From UBA4055 sp036721445 (GTDB lineage: Bacteria; UBA4055): DNA of 32,346 nucleotides. The notes under the pieces are model-generated. The model made no database searches. It was given only the letters and a program-made list of their open reading frames with translations, and was not told where the DNA came from. The position numbers and the translations under genes were made by a program. Numbering within the stretch: the first letter of the stretch is position 1; every line of letters begins with the position of its first letter. Location of the stretch: positions 1 to 32,346 of the forward strand of contig DAIMKZ010000012.1 of assembly GCA_036721445.1 (NCBI GenBank), read 5' to 3'. Shown here one piece after another: positions 8,741-18,085 of this stretch.

Positions 8741-10852
8741 CTACTTAACTATCAGCAGCTTGCCTTTATATATGTTGGTACCGGAAGATACTGATATCAA
8801 ATACAGACCGTTAACATATCTGCTCATACCCAGATCAATGAAGTTCTCCCCTGCGGCGGTATTGACATCTTTTATCTCTCTCACGATCTCGCCTCTGATG
8901 TTCCTGACCGTTATCGTTGCCGTTCCCGCATGAGCCGAGTCAAAACTCAGTCTTGCTGCAGGATTTGCGGGATTCGGGTATATTTTGAGAAGTTTTACCG
9001 AACCCGGCAGCTGAAATATTGAGCTCCCGCCATGAAATTCATAAGCACCGATGTCAATTTTACCGTTAACGGTCCTCATATTTCCCGCAAGGTCGAGCTC
9101 CGGCTGATCTAAAATAATATCCGATCCTGAATCAATGCACGGTGACCCTTCTGATATAACACCCGGAATTCCGGCAGAAATATCGAATAACGGATCCGCA
9201 TCAATATTCCCGTTGAAACCTTCAAATCCCCGGATGTTGTTGTTGTGCATAAAATACTCTTTGTAGAAATATACCTGCGGAAATGCTCCCGTCAGATTAT
9301 CCCTTATAATATTATTAACAAGATAAGGCTTTGACCTGAAACTGTAGATAGCACCCATCTGATAATCAGGATTTAAGTCCGATATAACATTATTGACCGC
9401 TGTATTGTTATAGAAGTAAGGATATGAATTAACAAGATAAGCAACAGGTCCGTTATACTTCGCATAATTCTCATAGAAAAGATTATTATTGATCTGAGGC
9501 TGACAGTTGTTCACTGCAGCGATCGAACTGCCGTATAATGCAGTATTATACCTGAATATATTGTTCTCTATCTTAACTTTCGAAAAATTGCTGATATAAA
9601 AAGCCCCGCCCATACAGTCAGGCATATATCCCGTCGAGTCGCTTACGGACATCGCGTATTCAAGAACTGAATATTTAACAAAGGAACTGTCGTTAGTTGA
9701 AAGAGTGGCGTTGAAAATGATGCCTTTCCAAGAATTCAGGTGAGAATCATAGGAGTCATATGGATCGGGATAAAGCGAAGTAAAAAAAATTCTGCTTTCG
9801 GGAGTGCCTTCCGCTATCAGGGTTCCTTCCACATTTATTCCGTAAGGGCCGTTAAACGAAAATACCGTACCGGGCGATATGTTAAGTGTCGTATTATTGC
9901 TTACCGTAATGTCACTCTCTACATAGACGGTATCAGCTTTAACCAGAGTGTTTTCAACTATACTGCCGCCTAAAGATATTCTTCGTCCTTCCAGTATCGA
10001 AGTGTAAGTCTTTTCAGGTTTGCTTTCTGGTTTTCCGGAGATATAATATGTTTCGCATCCGTATCCTTTTGCCGGCGAACCGTTCTCAAGCCTGAAATCG
10101 AGTTGGTCGGGATCTATAATAAAAGGATCTCTGTCTGTAATATTGTTATACGGTGCCGAACCGGCATCGGGCCATGTGTACGGACCTGCTCAACCGTACT
10201 CTCAGAGACGGGAAAAATTCAGAAGCGAATCCGGTTTATAGATTTTGTTATAACTCCAGTTGTTATAAATATCCGGAAAACCGTTCCACGAAAAGATCGA
10301 AAAAGAATAACTTGTGCCCGTCCTTATTATATCTGACGGTGTGCTGTGATACTGATCAAAATCCCCTCTGGTATTTCTGCAGTTCATTGCCAGATTATTT
10401 TTTATATCCATATTTTCGCCTGAACCTTCCATTCTTATACCGTAATCGATCGAATTGTAAAAAGTTACATTATTGATCTTACCGTAGGGCAGAACATACA
10501 TTTCGCCGTCGTGATGCCCTGTATATCTTAGCGTTCCGTTTATTATAACGCATGAATCTATGTCCAGATAATTTTTTGAGTAAGCAATATGCATCTGTCC
10601 GTTCATGAGGTCGATTATTGCACCGTTACCTTCTATTTTGACAGTTTTTTCATCCACGTCCTCAAATTCCAGAGTTACAGGATTAAAGAATTTTCCAATG
10701 AAAAGTCCGCCTTTGTATAACTTTCCTTTTTCAAGAATAACGAGTTTATCATAACCGTCTCCAGGACCGGCGGCATCATAAATTTCTTTCAAAGTATTGT
10801 CTGCGTAAGAAATAATTACGGCGATAAAAATAAATATGATCGATCTTCTCAT
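8741..10852 (-). pseudogene. Secreted right-handed beta-helix protein with Por-type C-terminal sorting domain, interrupted by two in-frame UGA codons
   Basis: One reading frame of about 704 codons runs from the ATG at 10852 to the TAG at 8741. It is broken only by TGA at 10204-10202 and TGA at 10192-10190. The first part (216 residues) has a signal peptide and beta-helix repeats of the NNVTFYNSIDYGIRMEG type. The frame stays open after the second UGA and encodes more protein of the same kind (DPFIIDPDQLDFRLENGSPA, then repeats such as NNIFRYNTALYGSSIAAVNN). The last 85 residues contain KIYPNPANPAARLSF and end in GLYLISVSSGTNIYKGKLLIVK-like sequence with its final lysine, typical of type IX/FlgD-like sorting domains; the full segment is at the 3' end of the gene. 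It probably binds or cleaves polysaccharide outside the cell if functional. No convincing restart codon with a ribosome-binding site follows the stops. It is either a recent pseudogene, an assembly error, or recoded. Confidence 0.75.
10178..10204 (-). other. Two in-frame UGA codons with an overlapping hairpin
   Basis: On the - strand the first UGA (10204-10202) is followed two bases later by a perfect 6-bp stem, GTACGG (10199-10194) pairing with CCGTAC (10183-10178). The second UGA (10192-10190) lies in the 10-nt loop. The coding frame is the same before and after, so one frameshift cannot explain it. The stem is too close to the first UGA for a standard bacterial SECIS element. Confidence 0.5.
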
Positions 10853-10877
10853 TTCAACCCCATAAAATTACAACTTT

Positions 10878-10906
10878 AAGTTAATCCTGCCGAAAATAAA
10901 TGTCAA
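10878..10906 (-). promoter_or_regulatory. Sigma-70-type promoter of the beta-helix gene
   Basis: TTGACA (10906-10901), a 17-bp spacer and TAACTT (10883-10878) lie upstream of the ATG at 10852. A GGGG ribosome-binding site precedes the start. An intact promoter suggests the interrupted gene is still transcribed. Confidence 0.65.
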
Positions 10907-10950
10907 CCCAAAAATTCATATTAACTATCTTTGTTAATTTTAATCCGAAA

Positions 10951-12231
10951 TTATAATCCGAAGAATATTTTCGCCAGAACAAGTGAGGCGGCTATTCCTG
11001 CGAAATCAGCCAGAAGCGCAGCTTTGATCACATGTCTGGTCCTGATAACTCCCACAGCTCCGAAATAGACCGCGATCACATAGAATGTAGTTTCGGTTGA
11101 ACCCTGCATTATTGATGCGAGATAAGAAGAGAAGCTGTTAGGGTCTCGCTGAATTATTTCAGACATGATCCCGAAGGATCCGCTGCCTGAAAGCGGTCTT
11201 ATTATCGCCAGAGGCAGAACATCTGCCGGCATCCCGATAAAATTCGTGAACGGACTCAATATATTAGCAAAGATATCGAGAGCACCTGACGATCTGAACA
11301 TTCCGATCCCTACGAATATCGCGACCATGAAAGGAATGATCCTTACTGTTGTATTAAAGCCCTCCTTAGCGCCGTCCGTTAGCACTTCATAGACTTTGAC
11401 GTCCTTGATATATCCGACAAGGAGAAACATGGCTATCAGCAGCGGAACGAGCCAGTTTGAGAAAGATTTGAAGAATGTATCGAATGTAACAACCTCAGCT
11501 TTTGAAAGATTTACCGCTATTGAAGCAGCTATCAAAGCAGAAAAAAGAACGAATACGATGATCCTGAATAACTGAGTTTTCTCTTTACCTTCATTTTTTT
11601 CTTCAGCCTGAACAGGCATTTCTTTTACATTTTCGACATTCGATTTGTCTGAAAAGAATTTTGAAGCAAGGATAGCTGTAGTAGTCGAAACTATTGTAGC
11701 CAGTATTGCAGGAATGATTATCGACGCAGGCGCACTTGCTCCCGCAACTGCTCTGACCGTAATGACACCGAGCGGCAGGATGGTTACGCTGGATGTGTTT
11801 ATAGCGAGAAAGAGTATCATCGAGTCTGTCGCTGTGCCTTTTTCCGGATTAATCTCGTCAAGCTCCTTCATTGCCTTGATCCCGATCGGAGTGGCGGCAT
11901 TGCCGAGTCCCAGCATATTCGCGGAAATATTCATTATCATAGCTGAGAGAGCGGGATGACCTTCCGGTATATTCGGGAACAAACGCTTCATGACAGGATA
12001 GATCAGTTTCGATATGAAATTCAAAGCGCCTGCAGCCTCAAGTATCTTCATTAGTCCGAGCCATAACGCCATCGCACCAATCAGACCGAGCGCAAGTGTG
12101 ACCGCGGATTTGGCGGAATCGAAACTTGATTTTGTAAGTTCTTCCATATTCCCTGTATACGCTGCTACAACTACGGATATGAGGATCATTCCCATCCATA
12201 TGTTATTAATTGGTGATGCTTTACTTTTCAT
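10951..12231 (-). CDS. Fused SpmA-SpmB nucleoside-recognition (Gate) domain membrane protein
   Basis: A 426-residue polytopic membrane protein. Residues 1-200 match the SpmA half (TALG-type hydrophobic helices, SANMLGLGNAATPIGIKAM at about 107-125, and NTSSVTILPLGVI). Residues about 220-426 match the SpmB half (FKSFSNWLVPLLIA, DGAKEGFNTTVRIIPFMVAI, LPLAIIRPLSGSGSFGIMSE). In Bacillus the separate SpmA and SpmB act in spore core maturation, but fused homologues are widespread in non-sporulating bacteria, where the transported substrate is unknown. A GGAG lies about 9 bp ahead of the ATG. No sporulation gene is nearby, so a sporulation role is not implied. Confidence 0.9.
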   Translation of the reverse strand: MKSKASPINNIWMGMILISVVVAAYTGNMEELTKSSFDSAKSAVTLALGLIGAMALWLGLMKILEAAGALNFISKLIYPVMKRLFPNIPEGHPALSAMIMNISANMLGLGNAATPIGIKAMKELDEINPEKGTATDSMILFLAINTSSVTILPLGVITVRAVAGASAPASIIIPAILATIVSTTTAILASKFFSDKSNVENVKEMPVQAEEKNEGKEKTQLFRIIVFVLFSALIAASIAVNLSKAEVVTFDTFFKSFSNWLVPLLIAMFLLVGYIKDVKVYEVLTDGAKEGFNTTVRIIPFMVAIFVGIGMFRSSGALDIFANILSPFTNFIGMPADVLPLAIIRPLSGSGSFGIMSEIIQRDPNSFSSYLASIMQGSTETTFYVIAVYFGAVGVIRTRHVIKAALLADFAGIAASLVLAKIFFGL

Positions 12232-12432
12232 ATCTTTTCAAGCTCCTGATATATTCATGTAATTAACCTTTGGTCAGACAAGGTGATGTTTCTGTAGAAA
12301 GCTGAAATATTTCCGACAGTTTGTCGAGATCTTCATCAATAATTTCGCCAAAAAACATTTTTCATAAGTACTTCGTCTTTTACACTCCAATGTGCAATTT
12401 AATAAGACGCTTCGAATAATAAAACATTTATA

Positions 12433-12461
12433 TTGACAAATTTCAACAAATTAAATAGATT
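12433..12461 (+). promoter_or_regulatory. Sigma-70-type promoter of the FG-GAP protein gene
   Basis: TTGACA (12433-12438), a 17-bp spacer and TAGATT (12456-12461). Transcription would begin near 12468, downstream of the longest in-frame upstream start (12433), which supports the TTG at 12496 as the true start. The rest of the gap from 12232 holds only a doubtful 31-codon frame on the - strand. Confidence 0.7.
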
Positions 12462-12495
12462 TATTATTATATCTAAACCAGTACGGAGGCATAAA

Positions 12496-13926
12496 TTGAA
12501 GCCTTTTTATATTATTTTGATGACTGTGTTTATTGTGTCATTATCAGATTTAACCTCGCAGACATCCGTTATAACACCCGTAGCGCTGCCTGAAACTTTC
12601 TCCGGTGTGACGCAGGATTTCAGTTCGATAAACGTGGGCAAATACTCTGTTCCCGCGGTCGCCGACATCGACGGTGACGGTCTGCTGGACCTCTTCGCGG
12701 GTGACCTGTACGGCCATATCGAATATTATGTTCAGGCCGACACAGCTTCCGCCCAATTCGTTCTTGTCGATTCACTGTTCGCTTCAATAGATGTCGGAGG
12801 ATGGGCCTCGCCGACCTTCACCGACCTTGACGGGGACGGGCTTAAAGATCTGCTGATCGGGAACCTGGACGGGAATATCTACCACTATGAGCAGACTTAT
12901 TCGGATTCGGTGCAGTTCGCGCTGGTGACGGACTTCTTCAATTCGATAGACGTGAGTTTCAACGCCGCGCCTGTTCTTGCCGATATCAACAGGGACGGGC
13001 TTCTGGATATGCTGATCGGTGAGGATTTCGGACATATTTTCCATTACGTTCAGAACAGCGCCTTCTCAACGGATTTCACGCTTGTCACCGGATCGTACAA
13101 TTCGATCGATACAGGTTTCAACGCAGCTCCGGCACTGACAGATATCGATTTCGACGGACTTGCGGATCTTTTCGTCGGCAATTACGAAGGATATATAAGC
13201 CGCTACGAACAGACTGACGCTTACAGCAACGACTTCGTACTGAGGGAACTGAAGTTCAATTCAATTGATGTGGGATACAGGTCGAAACCCTTTTTTACCG
13301 ATATAGACCTTGACGGCTATTCCGACCTTCTGATCGGAGAGAACGACGGCAATATAAACAGATACGAGCTTCAGGGGATAGACAGCCTCGATTTCGGTAC
13401 CGTGGTAATGGGAGGGTCCGCAGTTTCGAAATATCTTGTCAATGTGACAGGCGAAGCCGAATATCTTCATATAGACACTATGGCTGACGGTTTCGGGGTC
13501 TCATTAACAGGTGAAGAGTACGATTTTTATTTTTATCAGGAAATATATCCTGACTCTCTCGGTATGTGCTCTGACACCGTTTACGTGCAGTACATGCCAA
13601 ACATGTCCGGAGAGGCTTTCGGTCTGATCGAACACACTTCGAATATGGCAGAACTGGTACCGATAGAGCTGTACGGGAACAGTTATATCCCGGCGCCTGA
13701 GATCACGATACAGATCGCGGACGGCGCGGTAATATTGTCATGGGATACCGGAGGACAAGAGCTAAGCTACAATGTATACTGCTGCGAAGATCCTTACGGC
13801 GAGTATTTTCAGGTCGGCGCGGATATAATGGACAGCTGGTGGTCAGAGCCGGCAACGGACGAAAAAAGATTCTATTATGTAACGGCGACCGACTTTTCGC
13901 AGCCGCCCGCAAAAAAGACGAAATAA
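12496..13926 (+). CDS. Secreted VCBS/FG-GAP repeat protein
   Basis: The start is taken as TTG at 12496. It has GGAGG at 12485-12489 (6-bp spacing) and begins directly with a signal peptide (MKPFYIILMTVFIVSLS), whereas the longer frame starts inside the promoter. Of 476 residues, about 40-290 are five blade-like repeats of roughly 55-58 residues. Each has a calcium-loop motif: DIDGDGLLD, DLDGDGLKD, DINRDGLLD, DIDFDGLAD and DIDLDGYSD. These probably form an integrin-like beta-propeller. Next come an Ig-like domain (from LDFGTVVMGGSAV) and a fibronectin-III-like C-terminus. It is probably extracellular or cell-surface and adhesive; no catalytic motif is seen. There is no Por-type C-terminal sorting domain. 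The gene is GC-richer than most of the window and converges on the next gene with 3 bp between stops. Confidence 0.83.
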   Translation: MKPFYIILMTVFIVSLSDLTSQTSVITPVALPETFSGVTQDFSSINVGKYSVPAVADIDGDGLLDLFAGDLYGHIEYYVQADTASAQFVLVDSLFASIDVGGWASPTFTDLDGDGLKDLLIGNLDGNIYHYEQTYSDSVQFALVTDFFNSIDVSFNAAPVLADINRDGLLDMLIGEDFGHIFHYVQNSAFSTDFTLVTGSYNSIDTGFNAAPALTDIDFDGLADLFVGNYEGYISRYEQTDAYSNDFVLRELKFNSIDVGYRSKPFFTDIDLDGYSDLLIGENDGNINRYELQGIDSLDFGTVVMGGSAVSKYLVNVTGEAEYLHIDTMADGFGVSLTGEEYDFYFYQEIYPDSLGMCSDTVYVQYMPNMSGEAFGLIEHTSNMAELVPIELYGNSYIPAPEITIQIADGAVILSWDTGGQELSYNVYCCEDPYGEYFQVGADIMDSWWSEPATDEKRFYYVTATDFSQPPAKKTK

Positions 13927-13929
13927 TAT

Positions 13930-16900
13930 TTAAGGTTTTCTTACTATTCTGAACCCGCCGTAATAATCAAGTCCCGTCTCGGGAAGATGGCTTGTGCGGA
14001 AGGCCGCTCTGCATTCGCTGTCGGATGAATTCCAGTACCCTCCTCTCAGAACTCTTTCGTCCCCCGTTTCCGGTCCGACCGGATCGGTCACGCTGCCCGG
14101 AGTGTAGCTGCCGTACCTGTCCCAGCACCATTCAAAAACGTTCCCGCTCATATCGAAAATACCAAGCTGATTAGGATCTTTCTCTCCGACGGAGTGCGAA
14201 AAATCTCCAGGTATGTAATTGCCTATATACCACGACACGTCGCCTGCCGTATCGCTGCCGCTGTACCGGAGATCGTCGGTGTTGTAGATCCCGCCTCTGG
14301 CGACATATTCCCACTCCGCTTCGGTAGGCAGCCTGTACCCGTCGGCCATCCAGTCGCATTCGGCTGCGTTCCAGACTGAATCTGCTGTCAATGGAACGGC
14401 TCCCCAGGCGTCAGTGTCAGCAGTACCGCCGATGCTGTAGCACGGCGTAAGGCCCGAAGCGGTACTTCTTTTATTGCAGTAGACCAGTATCTCGTACCAA
14501 GACATATTGTAGGCGGGATAGTTTCCTCCCTCCCCGTAATCATAAGTGTGAGCCGGCATATATTTCGCCCATTCGGACTGGGTCACTTCATAAGTGCCGA
14601 TGAAGAAATCGCCCAGTGTTACAGTGTGCAGCGGAAGTTCGTCAGCGTTACCCTCGCTGAAATGATCGCCCATATCGAAAGAACCGCCGTATACTGACTT
14701 AGTGACATCGTCAATATACACTGTCTTAGTTCTCAAAACGGTGTTCGTCCCGTCGCTGACGGCGCAAGTGATCATGCACGGCTCGATCGTTCCCGGGGCG
14801 GTCCAGGTCTCGACTGAATCAGTTCCGCTGATGTATCCCTGAGTGCACGACCATAAATAAGTCAGCTGATCGCCTTCAGGATCCGTGGCAGAGCATGTCA
14901 TAAGGGCAGTACCTCCGACCAGAACTGTATCAGGGTCGGCGGAAAGGAAAATTATGACAGGCGGTGAGTTAGGAACCTGCGTGACGGTAATGACCTTATT
15001 CTCAACATCAGTATCTGTTCCGTCGCTGACAGTACATGTAACTGTGAATGAACCGAGAGAATCGGGTGCCGTCCAGACTTCAGATGAAGATGTCCCGGTA
15101 ATAGAGCCTCCGTCGCACGTCCATTCGTAAGAAAGGGCATCCCCGTCCGCGTCGGACGCGTAGCATGTCAGGGTCGAGCTCCCGTTCTGAAGTACGCTGA
15201 CCGGTTCGGCGGTTATTACCGTTATCACAGGCGGTACATTGACGTCCTGGGTAACTTCTATTCTGACAGAAGCGTCCGCCGTCGCATAACCGTCGCTGAC
15301 CGTGCAGGTCACGGTGCAGGAGTCAAGAGACCCGGGCGCAGTCCAGATCTCGACAGCTCCTGTGCCGGATATTGACCCGTCCGAACATGTCCACAGATAG
15401 ATCAGATCGTCCCCGTCAGGATCGGCCGCGTCGCATGTAAGAGTGACTGCGCCGTTCTGCATGACCGAATATATATCCGCGGTCAGTGAATTTATCACAG
15501 GCGCACCGTTCGGCGTCTCGGTAACGTTAATGATCTTATTCTCAACATCTGTATCCGTGCCGTCGCTGACCGTGCAGGTCACGGTATACTGCCCCGCTGT
15601 TTGGGGAGCTGTCCATACTTCAGATGAAGAAGTTCCCGTTATCGATCCGCCGTCGCAGGTCCATCCGTAAGACAGAGTATCCCCGTCCGCGTCGGAGGCC
15701 AGGCATGTAAACGTGGCGCTCTCCCCGGCTGTCACACTAGAAGGTTCCGCTGCAAGATAACTGATGACGGGTGCCAGATTCGGAGCTTCAGTAACTCCGA
15801 TCTTCACGTTTCCCGATGCTGTCAGAGAACCGTCGCTGACCGTACATGTCACTGTGCAGGAATCCAAAGTGTCCGGCGCGGTCCAGATCTCGCTTTCGCC
15901 GGTCCCGCCTATGGAACCGCCGTCGCAAGTCCAGGTGTATGTAAGCAGATCGCCGTCACCGTCCGTCGCTGTGCATGTAAGGACCGCAGTGCCTCTCTGC
16001 ATTACGGAATAAGAATCGGAAACAAGAGAATTTATCACCGGCGGCATGTTAGGCGTTTCAGTTACACTGATCGTTACCGAGCAGGAGGTCGAATCGGACG
16101 CGTCTTTCACTGTGCAGGTCACGGTACATGAATCAGGATAGACAGGCGCGGTCCATTCCGCATTCTGTCCGCTGCCTGTCACGGACCCGGCGCTGCAGGA
16201 CCATTCGTAAGTTATCTGTTCGGCATCCGGGTCATAAGCTATGCATGTCACCGCCGCCGTTCCGCTTAGAAGAACTTCTGCCGGTTCCGCGTACATGCTG
16301 ACTATCACCGGTGCTGAGTTGGGCGCGGCGGACGCCTCCATTATGATCGTGATCTCTTCCGAGCCGTAAGCTGAGGTTACGTTCACTTTTCCCGTATATA
16401 TTCCTGATTCAAGTCCTGTCCTGTCAATGTATATATTCACTTTACTTATCGATTCTGCTGTTGTCGAACCGTTGACCGGCGAGCACGAAAGCCAGTCCGA
16501 ATCGTCGGTCAGATTCCAGTTGAGAGTGCCTATTCCTGTATTTTCGATCGAAAATGCCGTCTCGATCCCGAACTTTGTGAAGTCCATTACTGTCGGATAA
16601 GCAGTGAGCTGAGGCTGAGTAGAGCTTGTTACGAATGCGAATATCTCTACGGTTTCGCTGTTCGCGTTCGACGTGAAGTTAAGAGGAACGGAGTAGTTAC
16701 CGGCCGCCATACCTGTCCTGTCTATCTTGACGGTTACGGCCACAGATCCGGTATGAATTATACCGCCTGTAGTATTAAGGCTTATCCAGTTTTCAGAGGG
16801 AGTCGCGGTCCATTCGAGATCGCCGACGCCTGTATTTGAGATGATCAGGTTCAGTGTATTCAGCGTTGATCCGAAATTAAGAAGATAGCTGTCTATTGTC

Positions 16901-17268
16901 AGTTCAGGGATCCTGGACGATATCTGTATGTCCGCAGTCTGAGTCTCACCGAAACCGGCTTTAACTACAGCTGAATTATTCACATAACCGGTTTTTGTAA
17001 CGCTTACAGTATATACATCCGCGTCAAGATCCTCGAATGAATAATATCCGTCGTTCCCCGTGATCATGCTTCTGCCCGTAGGCTGAACCGCAACAAGAGC
17101 GCCTGTAACGGCATTACCTGTTTCCGCATCGGTCACGGTACCGTTTATAGCTGCTGTTATCGAAGGCCGGGATGGAGAGGAATCATCAGTGCACGATACG
17201 ATCAGTCCCGAAACTGAAATTATTATGAATAACGCCTTCAAAAAAGCCGACAATCCGTTTATCTTCAT
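13930..17268 (-). CDS. Surface lipoprotein: CarboxypepD_reg-like, two BACON-like, six Ig/PKD-like repeats and an FGE-sulfatase fold
   Basis: The 1112-residue protein starts with a lipoprotein signal (GLIVSC, Cys26). Domains in order: a carboxypeptidase regulatory-like beta-sandwich (about 38-117), two BACON-like domains (122-213 and 220-312), six tandem Ig/PKD-like repeats (317-855), and a formylglycine-generating-enzyme-type C-lectin fold (857-1112). The last has the family signatures GGSFDMGDHF, YEVTQSEWAKY, RLPTEAEWEYVARGG, DMSGNVFEWCWDRYG and RVLRGGYWN. The paired active-site cysteines of true FGE are not evident after RGGYWN; only one Cys (in SECRAAFR) is present. A binding or structural role is therefore likelier than sulfatase activation. 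An AGGA lies ahead of the ATG. It follows the FlgT_N/DUF5683 gene by 28 bp and is probably co-transcribed. Confidence 0.85.
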   Translation of the reverse strand: MKINGLSAFLKALFIIISVSGLIVSCTDDSSPSRPSITAAINGTVTDAETGNAVTGALVAVQPTGRSMITGNDGYYSFEDLDADVYTVSVTKTGYVNNSAVVKAGFGETQTADIQISSRIPELTIDSYLLNFGSTLNTLNLIISNTGVGDLEWTATPSENWISLNTTGGIIHTGSVAVTVKIDRTGMAAGNYSVPLNFTSNANSETVEIFAFVTSSTQPQLTAYPTVMDFTKFGIETAFSIENTGIGTLNWNLTDDSDWLSCSPVNGSTTAESISKVNIYIDRTGLESGIYTGKVNVTSAYGSEEITIIMEASAAPNSAPVIVSMYAEPAEVLLSGTAAVTCIAYDPDAEQITYEWSCSAGSVTGSGQNAEWTAPVYPDSCTVTCTVKDASDSTSCSVTISVTETPNMPPVINSLVSDSYSVMQRGTAVLTCTATDGDGDLLTYTWTCDGGSIGGTGESEIWTAPDTLDSCTVTCTVSDGSLTASGNVKIGVTEAPNLAPVISYLAAEPSSVTAGESATFTCLASDADGDTLSYGWTCDGGSITGTSSSEVWTAPQTAGQYTVTCTVSDGTDTDVENKIINVTETPNGAPVINSLTADIYSVMQNGAVTLTCDAADPDGDDLIYLWTCSDGSISGTGAVEIWTAPGSLDSCTVTCTVSDGYATADASVRIEVTQDVNVPPVITVITAEPVSVLQNGSSTLTCYASDADGDALSYEWTCDGGSITGTSSSEVWTAPDSLGSFTVTCTVSDGTDTDVENKVITVTQVPNSPPVIIFLSADPDTVLVGGTALMTCSATDPEGDQLTYLWSCTQGYISGTDSVETWTAPGTIEPCMITCAVSDGTNTVLRTKTVYIDDVTKSVYGGSFDMGDHFSEGNADELPLHTVTLGDFFIGTYEVTQSEWAKYMPAHTYDYGEGGNYPAYNMSWYEILVYCNKRSTASGLTPCYSIGGTADTDAWGAVPLTADSVWNAAECDWMADGYRLPTEAEWEYVARGGIYNTDDLRYSGSDTAGDVSWYIGNYIPGDFSHSVGEKDPNQLGIFDMSGNVFEWCWDRYGSYTPGSVTDPVGPETGDERVLRGGYWNSSDSECRAAFRTSHLPETGLDYYGGFRIVRKP
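14704..16320 (-). repeat. Six tandem about 90-codon Ig/PKD-like repeats
   Basis: Each unit starts with N-x-x-P-V-I and contains LTC/FTC, DPDGD or DADGD, a W-x-C pair, EIWTAP or EVWTAP and CTVSDG. Units 3 and 5 share GSITGTSSSEVWTAP and DGTDTDVENK, and units 2 and 4 share a SVMQ-type start and CTVTCTVSDG. This implies duplication of two-unit blocks. DNA identity is high locally, for example around 15001-15030 and 15540-15570. Confidence 0.85.
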
Positions 17269-17296
17269 AATCTATATCCTGTTTAATTAATTTTCG

Positions 17297-18013
17297 CTAT
17301 TGGAATTTGTAAACTATGTTGAGACCTATTTTATCTTTACCGATAACTGCCGAGGTCTCTATTCTGTTAAGCAGAGGTGTTACCGTATAGGAATCGTAAA
17401 TGTTGTAGAGGTGGACGGCCGCCGCAGCCAGATAATAAACTGTCCGGTAATTTTTCCATTTACTCACTTTATCATTATAGAAATCCCATACTAGAAGATT
17501 CTCAGGGTCGTCCCTGTCGGATATTGCGTCGCTCATATTTCTGTCCGAGATTAATATTCCTGCGATAAGTCCGGCTTCGGCTGCAAGAAAAATTGAACCC
17601 CTTATAGAACGGCCCTTGTACATTTGCCCTACACCCGGTACTATACCCGAGAAAATGGCTGATCTTTTGGCTTTTTCAGAGAAAATGTAATCGAAGTTAG
17701 GAACGGAAGCGCTGATCTTCACCGTCCACATCCCGTCTCCATCCTCAACAGACTCGATAATATCATAGGATCTGATGTAACCCTGACTATTAGAAAGCAC
17801 TTCATCATTTTCGGACACATAGTTCTTTATTTTCGTTTCTGATCTTATATACACTCCAAGCGCTTTCTCAATCGCGTTCTTCTGAGCAGCTCTTACAGCT
17901 GAATCAATATCAGCCCCTCTCCCTTCTGAAGTAACTTCGTAATATTCGGGATCCGAAAAAACCGGGAAACAGAACAAAACTAATATCAGCACCGGTAAAA
18001 AACGCTTATTCAT
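17297..18013 (-). CDS. Envelope protein with FlgT_N/LPP20-like and DUF5683-like domains
   Basis: The ATG at 18013 is preferred over the GTG at 18040. AAGGA lies a few bases upstream of it, and the signal peptide (MNKRFLPVLILVLFCFPVFS) then starts cleanly. Residues about 22-110 resemble the FlgT N-terminal/LPP20 fold (SAVRAAQKNAIEKALGVYI, then YIRSYDIIESVEDGDGMWTV). Residues about 115-238 resemble DUF5683 (SAIFSGIVPGVGQMYKGRSI, then hydrophobic helices). Related proteins are periplasmic or outer-membrane-linked with unknown roles. A promoter lies upstream, and the stop is 28 bp before the big lipoprotein gene, suggesting one transcript for two envelope proteins. Confidence 0.75.
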   Translation of the reverse strand: MNKRFLPVLILVLFCFPVFSDPEYYEVTSEGRGADIDSAVRAAQKNAIEKALGVYIRSETKIKNYVSENDEVLSNSQGYIRSYDIIESVEDGDGMWTVKISASVPNFDYIFSEKAKRSAIFSGIVPGVGQMYKGRSIRGSIFLAAEAGLIAGILISDRNMSDAISDRDDPENLLVWDFYNDKVSKWKNYRTVYYLAAAAVHLYNIYDSYTVTPLLNRIETSAVIGKDKIGLNIVYKFQ

Positions 18014-18085
18014 ACAAATCCTTAATATATAATTTAACACACTCCATTGAGCATCGATTTCCCGTTCAGGCGTATAATTATTAAA

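Noticed and set aside
10178..10204. Selenocysteine insertion at the first UGA of the beta-helix gene.
   Set aside because: The stem begins two bases after the UGA, giving a loop too close for a bacterial SECIS. A second UGA follows, and a structural beta-helix protein is not a known selenoprotein type.
12263..12358. A 31-codon open frame on the - strand upstream of the spmAB fusion (starting MFFGEIIDEDLDKLSEIFQL).
   Set aside because: Codons look plausible, but there is no good ribosome-binding site or promoter and it lies within a 264-bp gap. It could be a chance frame or a gene remnant.
12433..12495. A longer N-terminus of the FG-GAP protein starting with TTG at 12433.
   Set aside because: Those bases form the -35 element and leader. 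The TTG at 12496 has GGAGG and starts directly with the signal peptide.
14704..16320. Regularly spaced similar segments that might suggest a CRISPR array.
   Set aside because: Spacing is about 270 bp and the repeats are in-frame coding repeats of an Ig-like protein.
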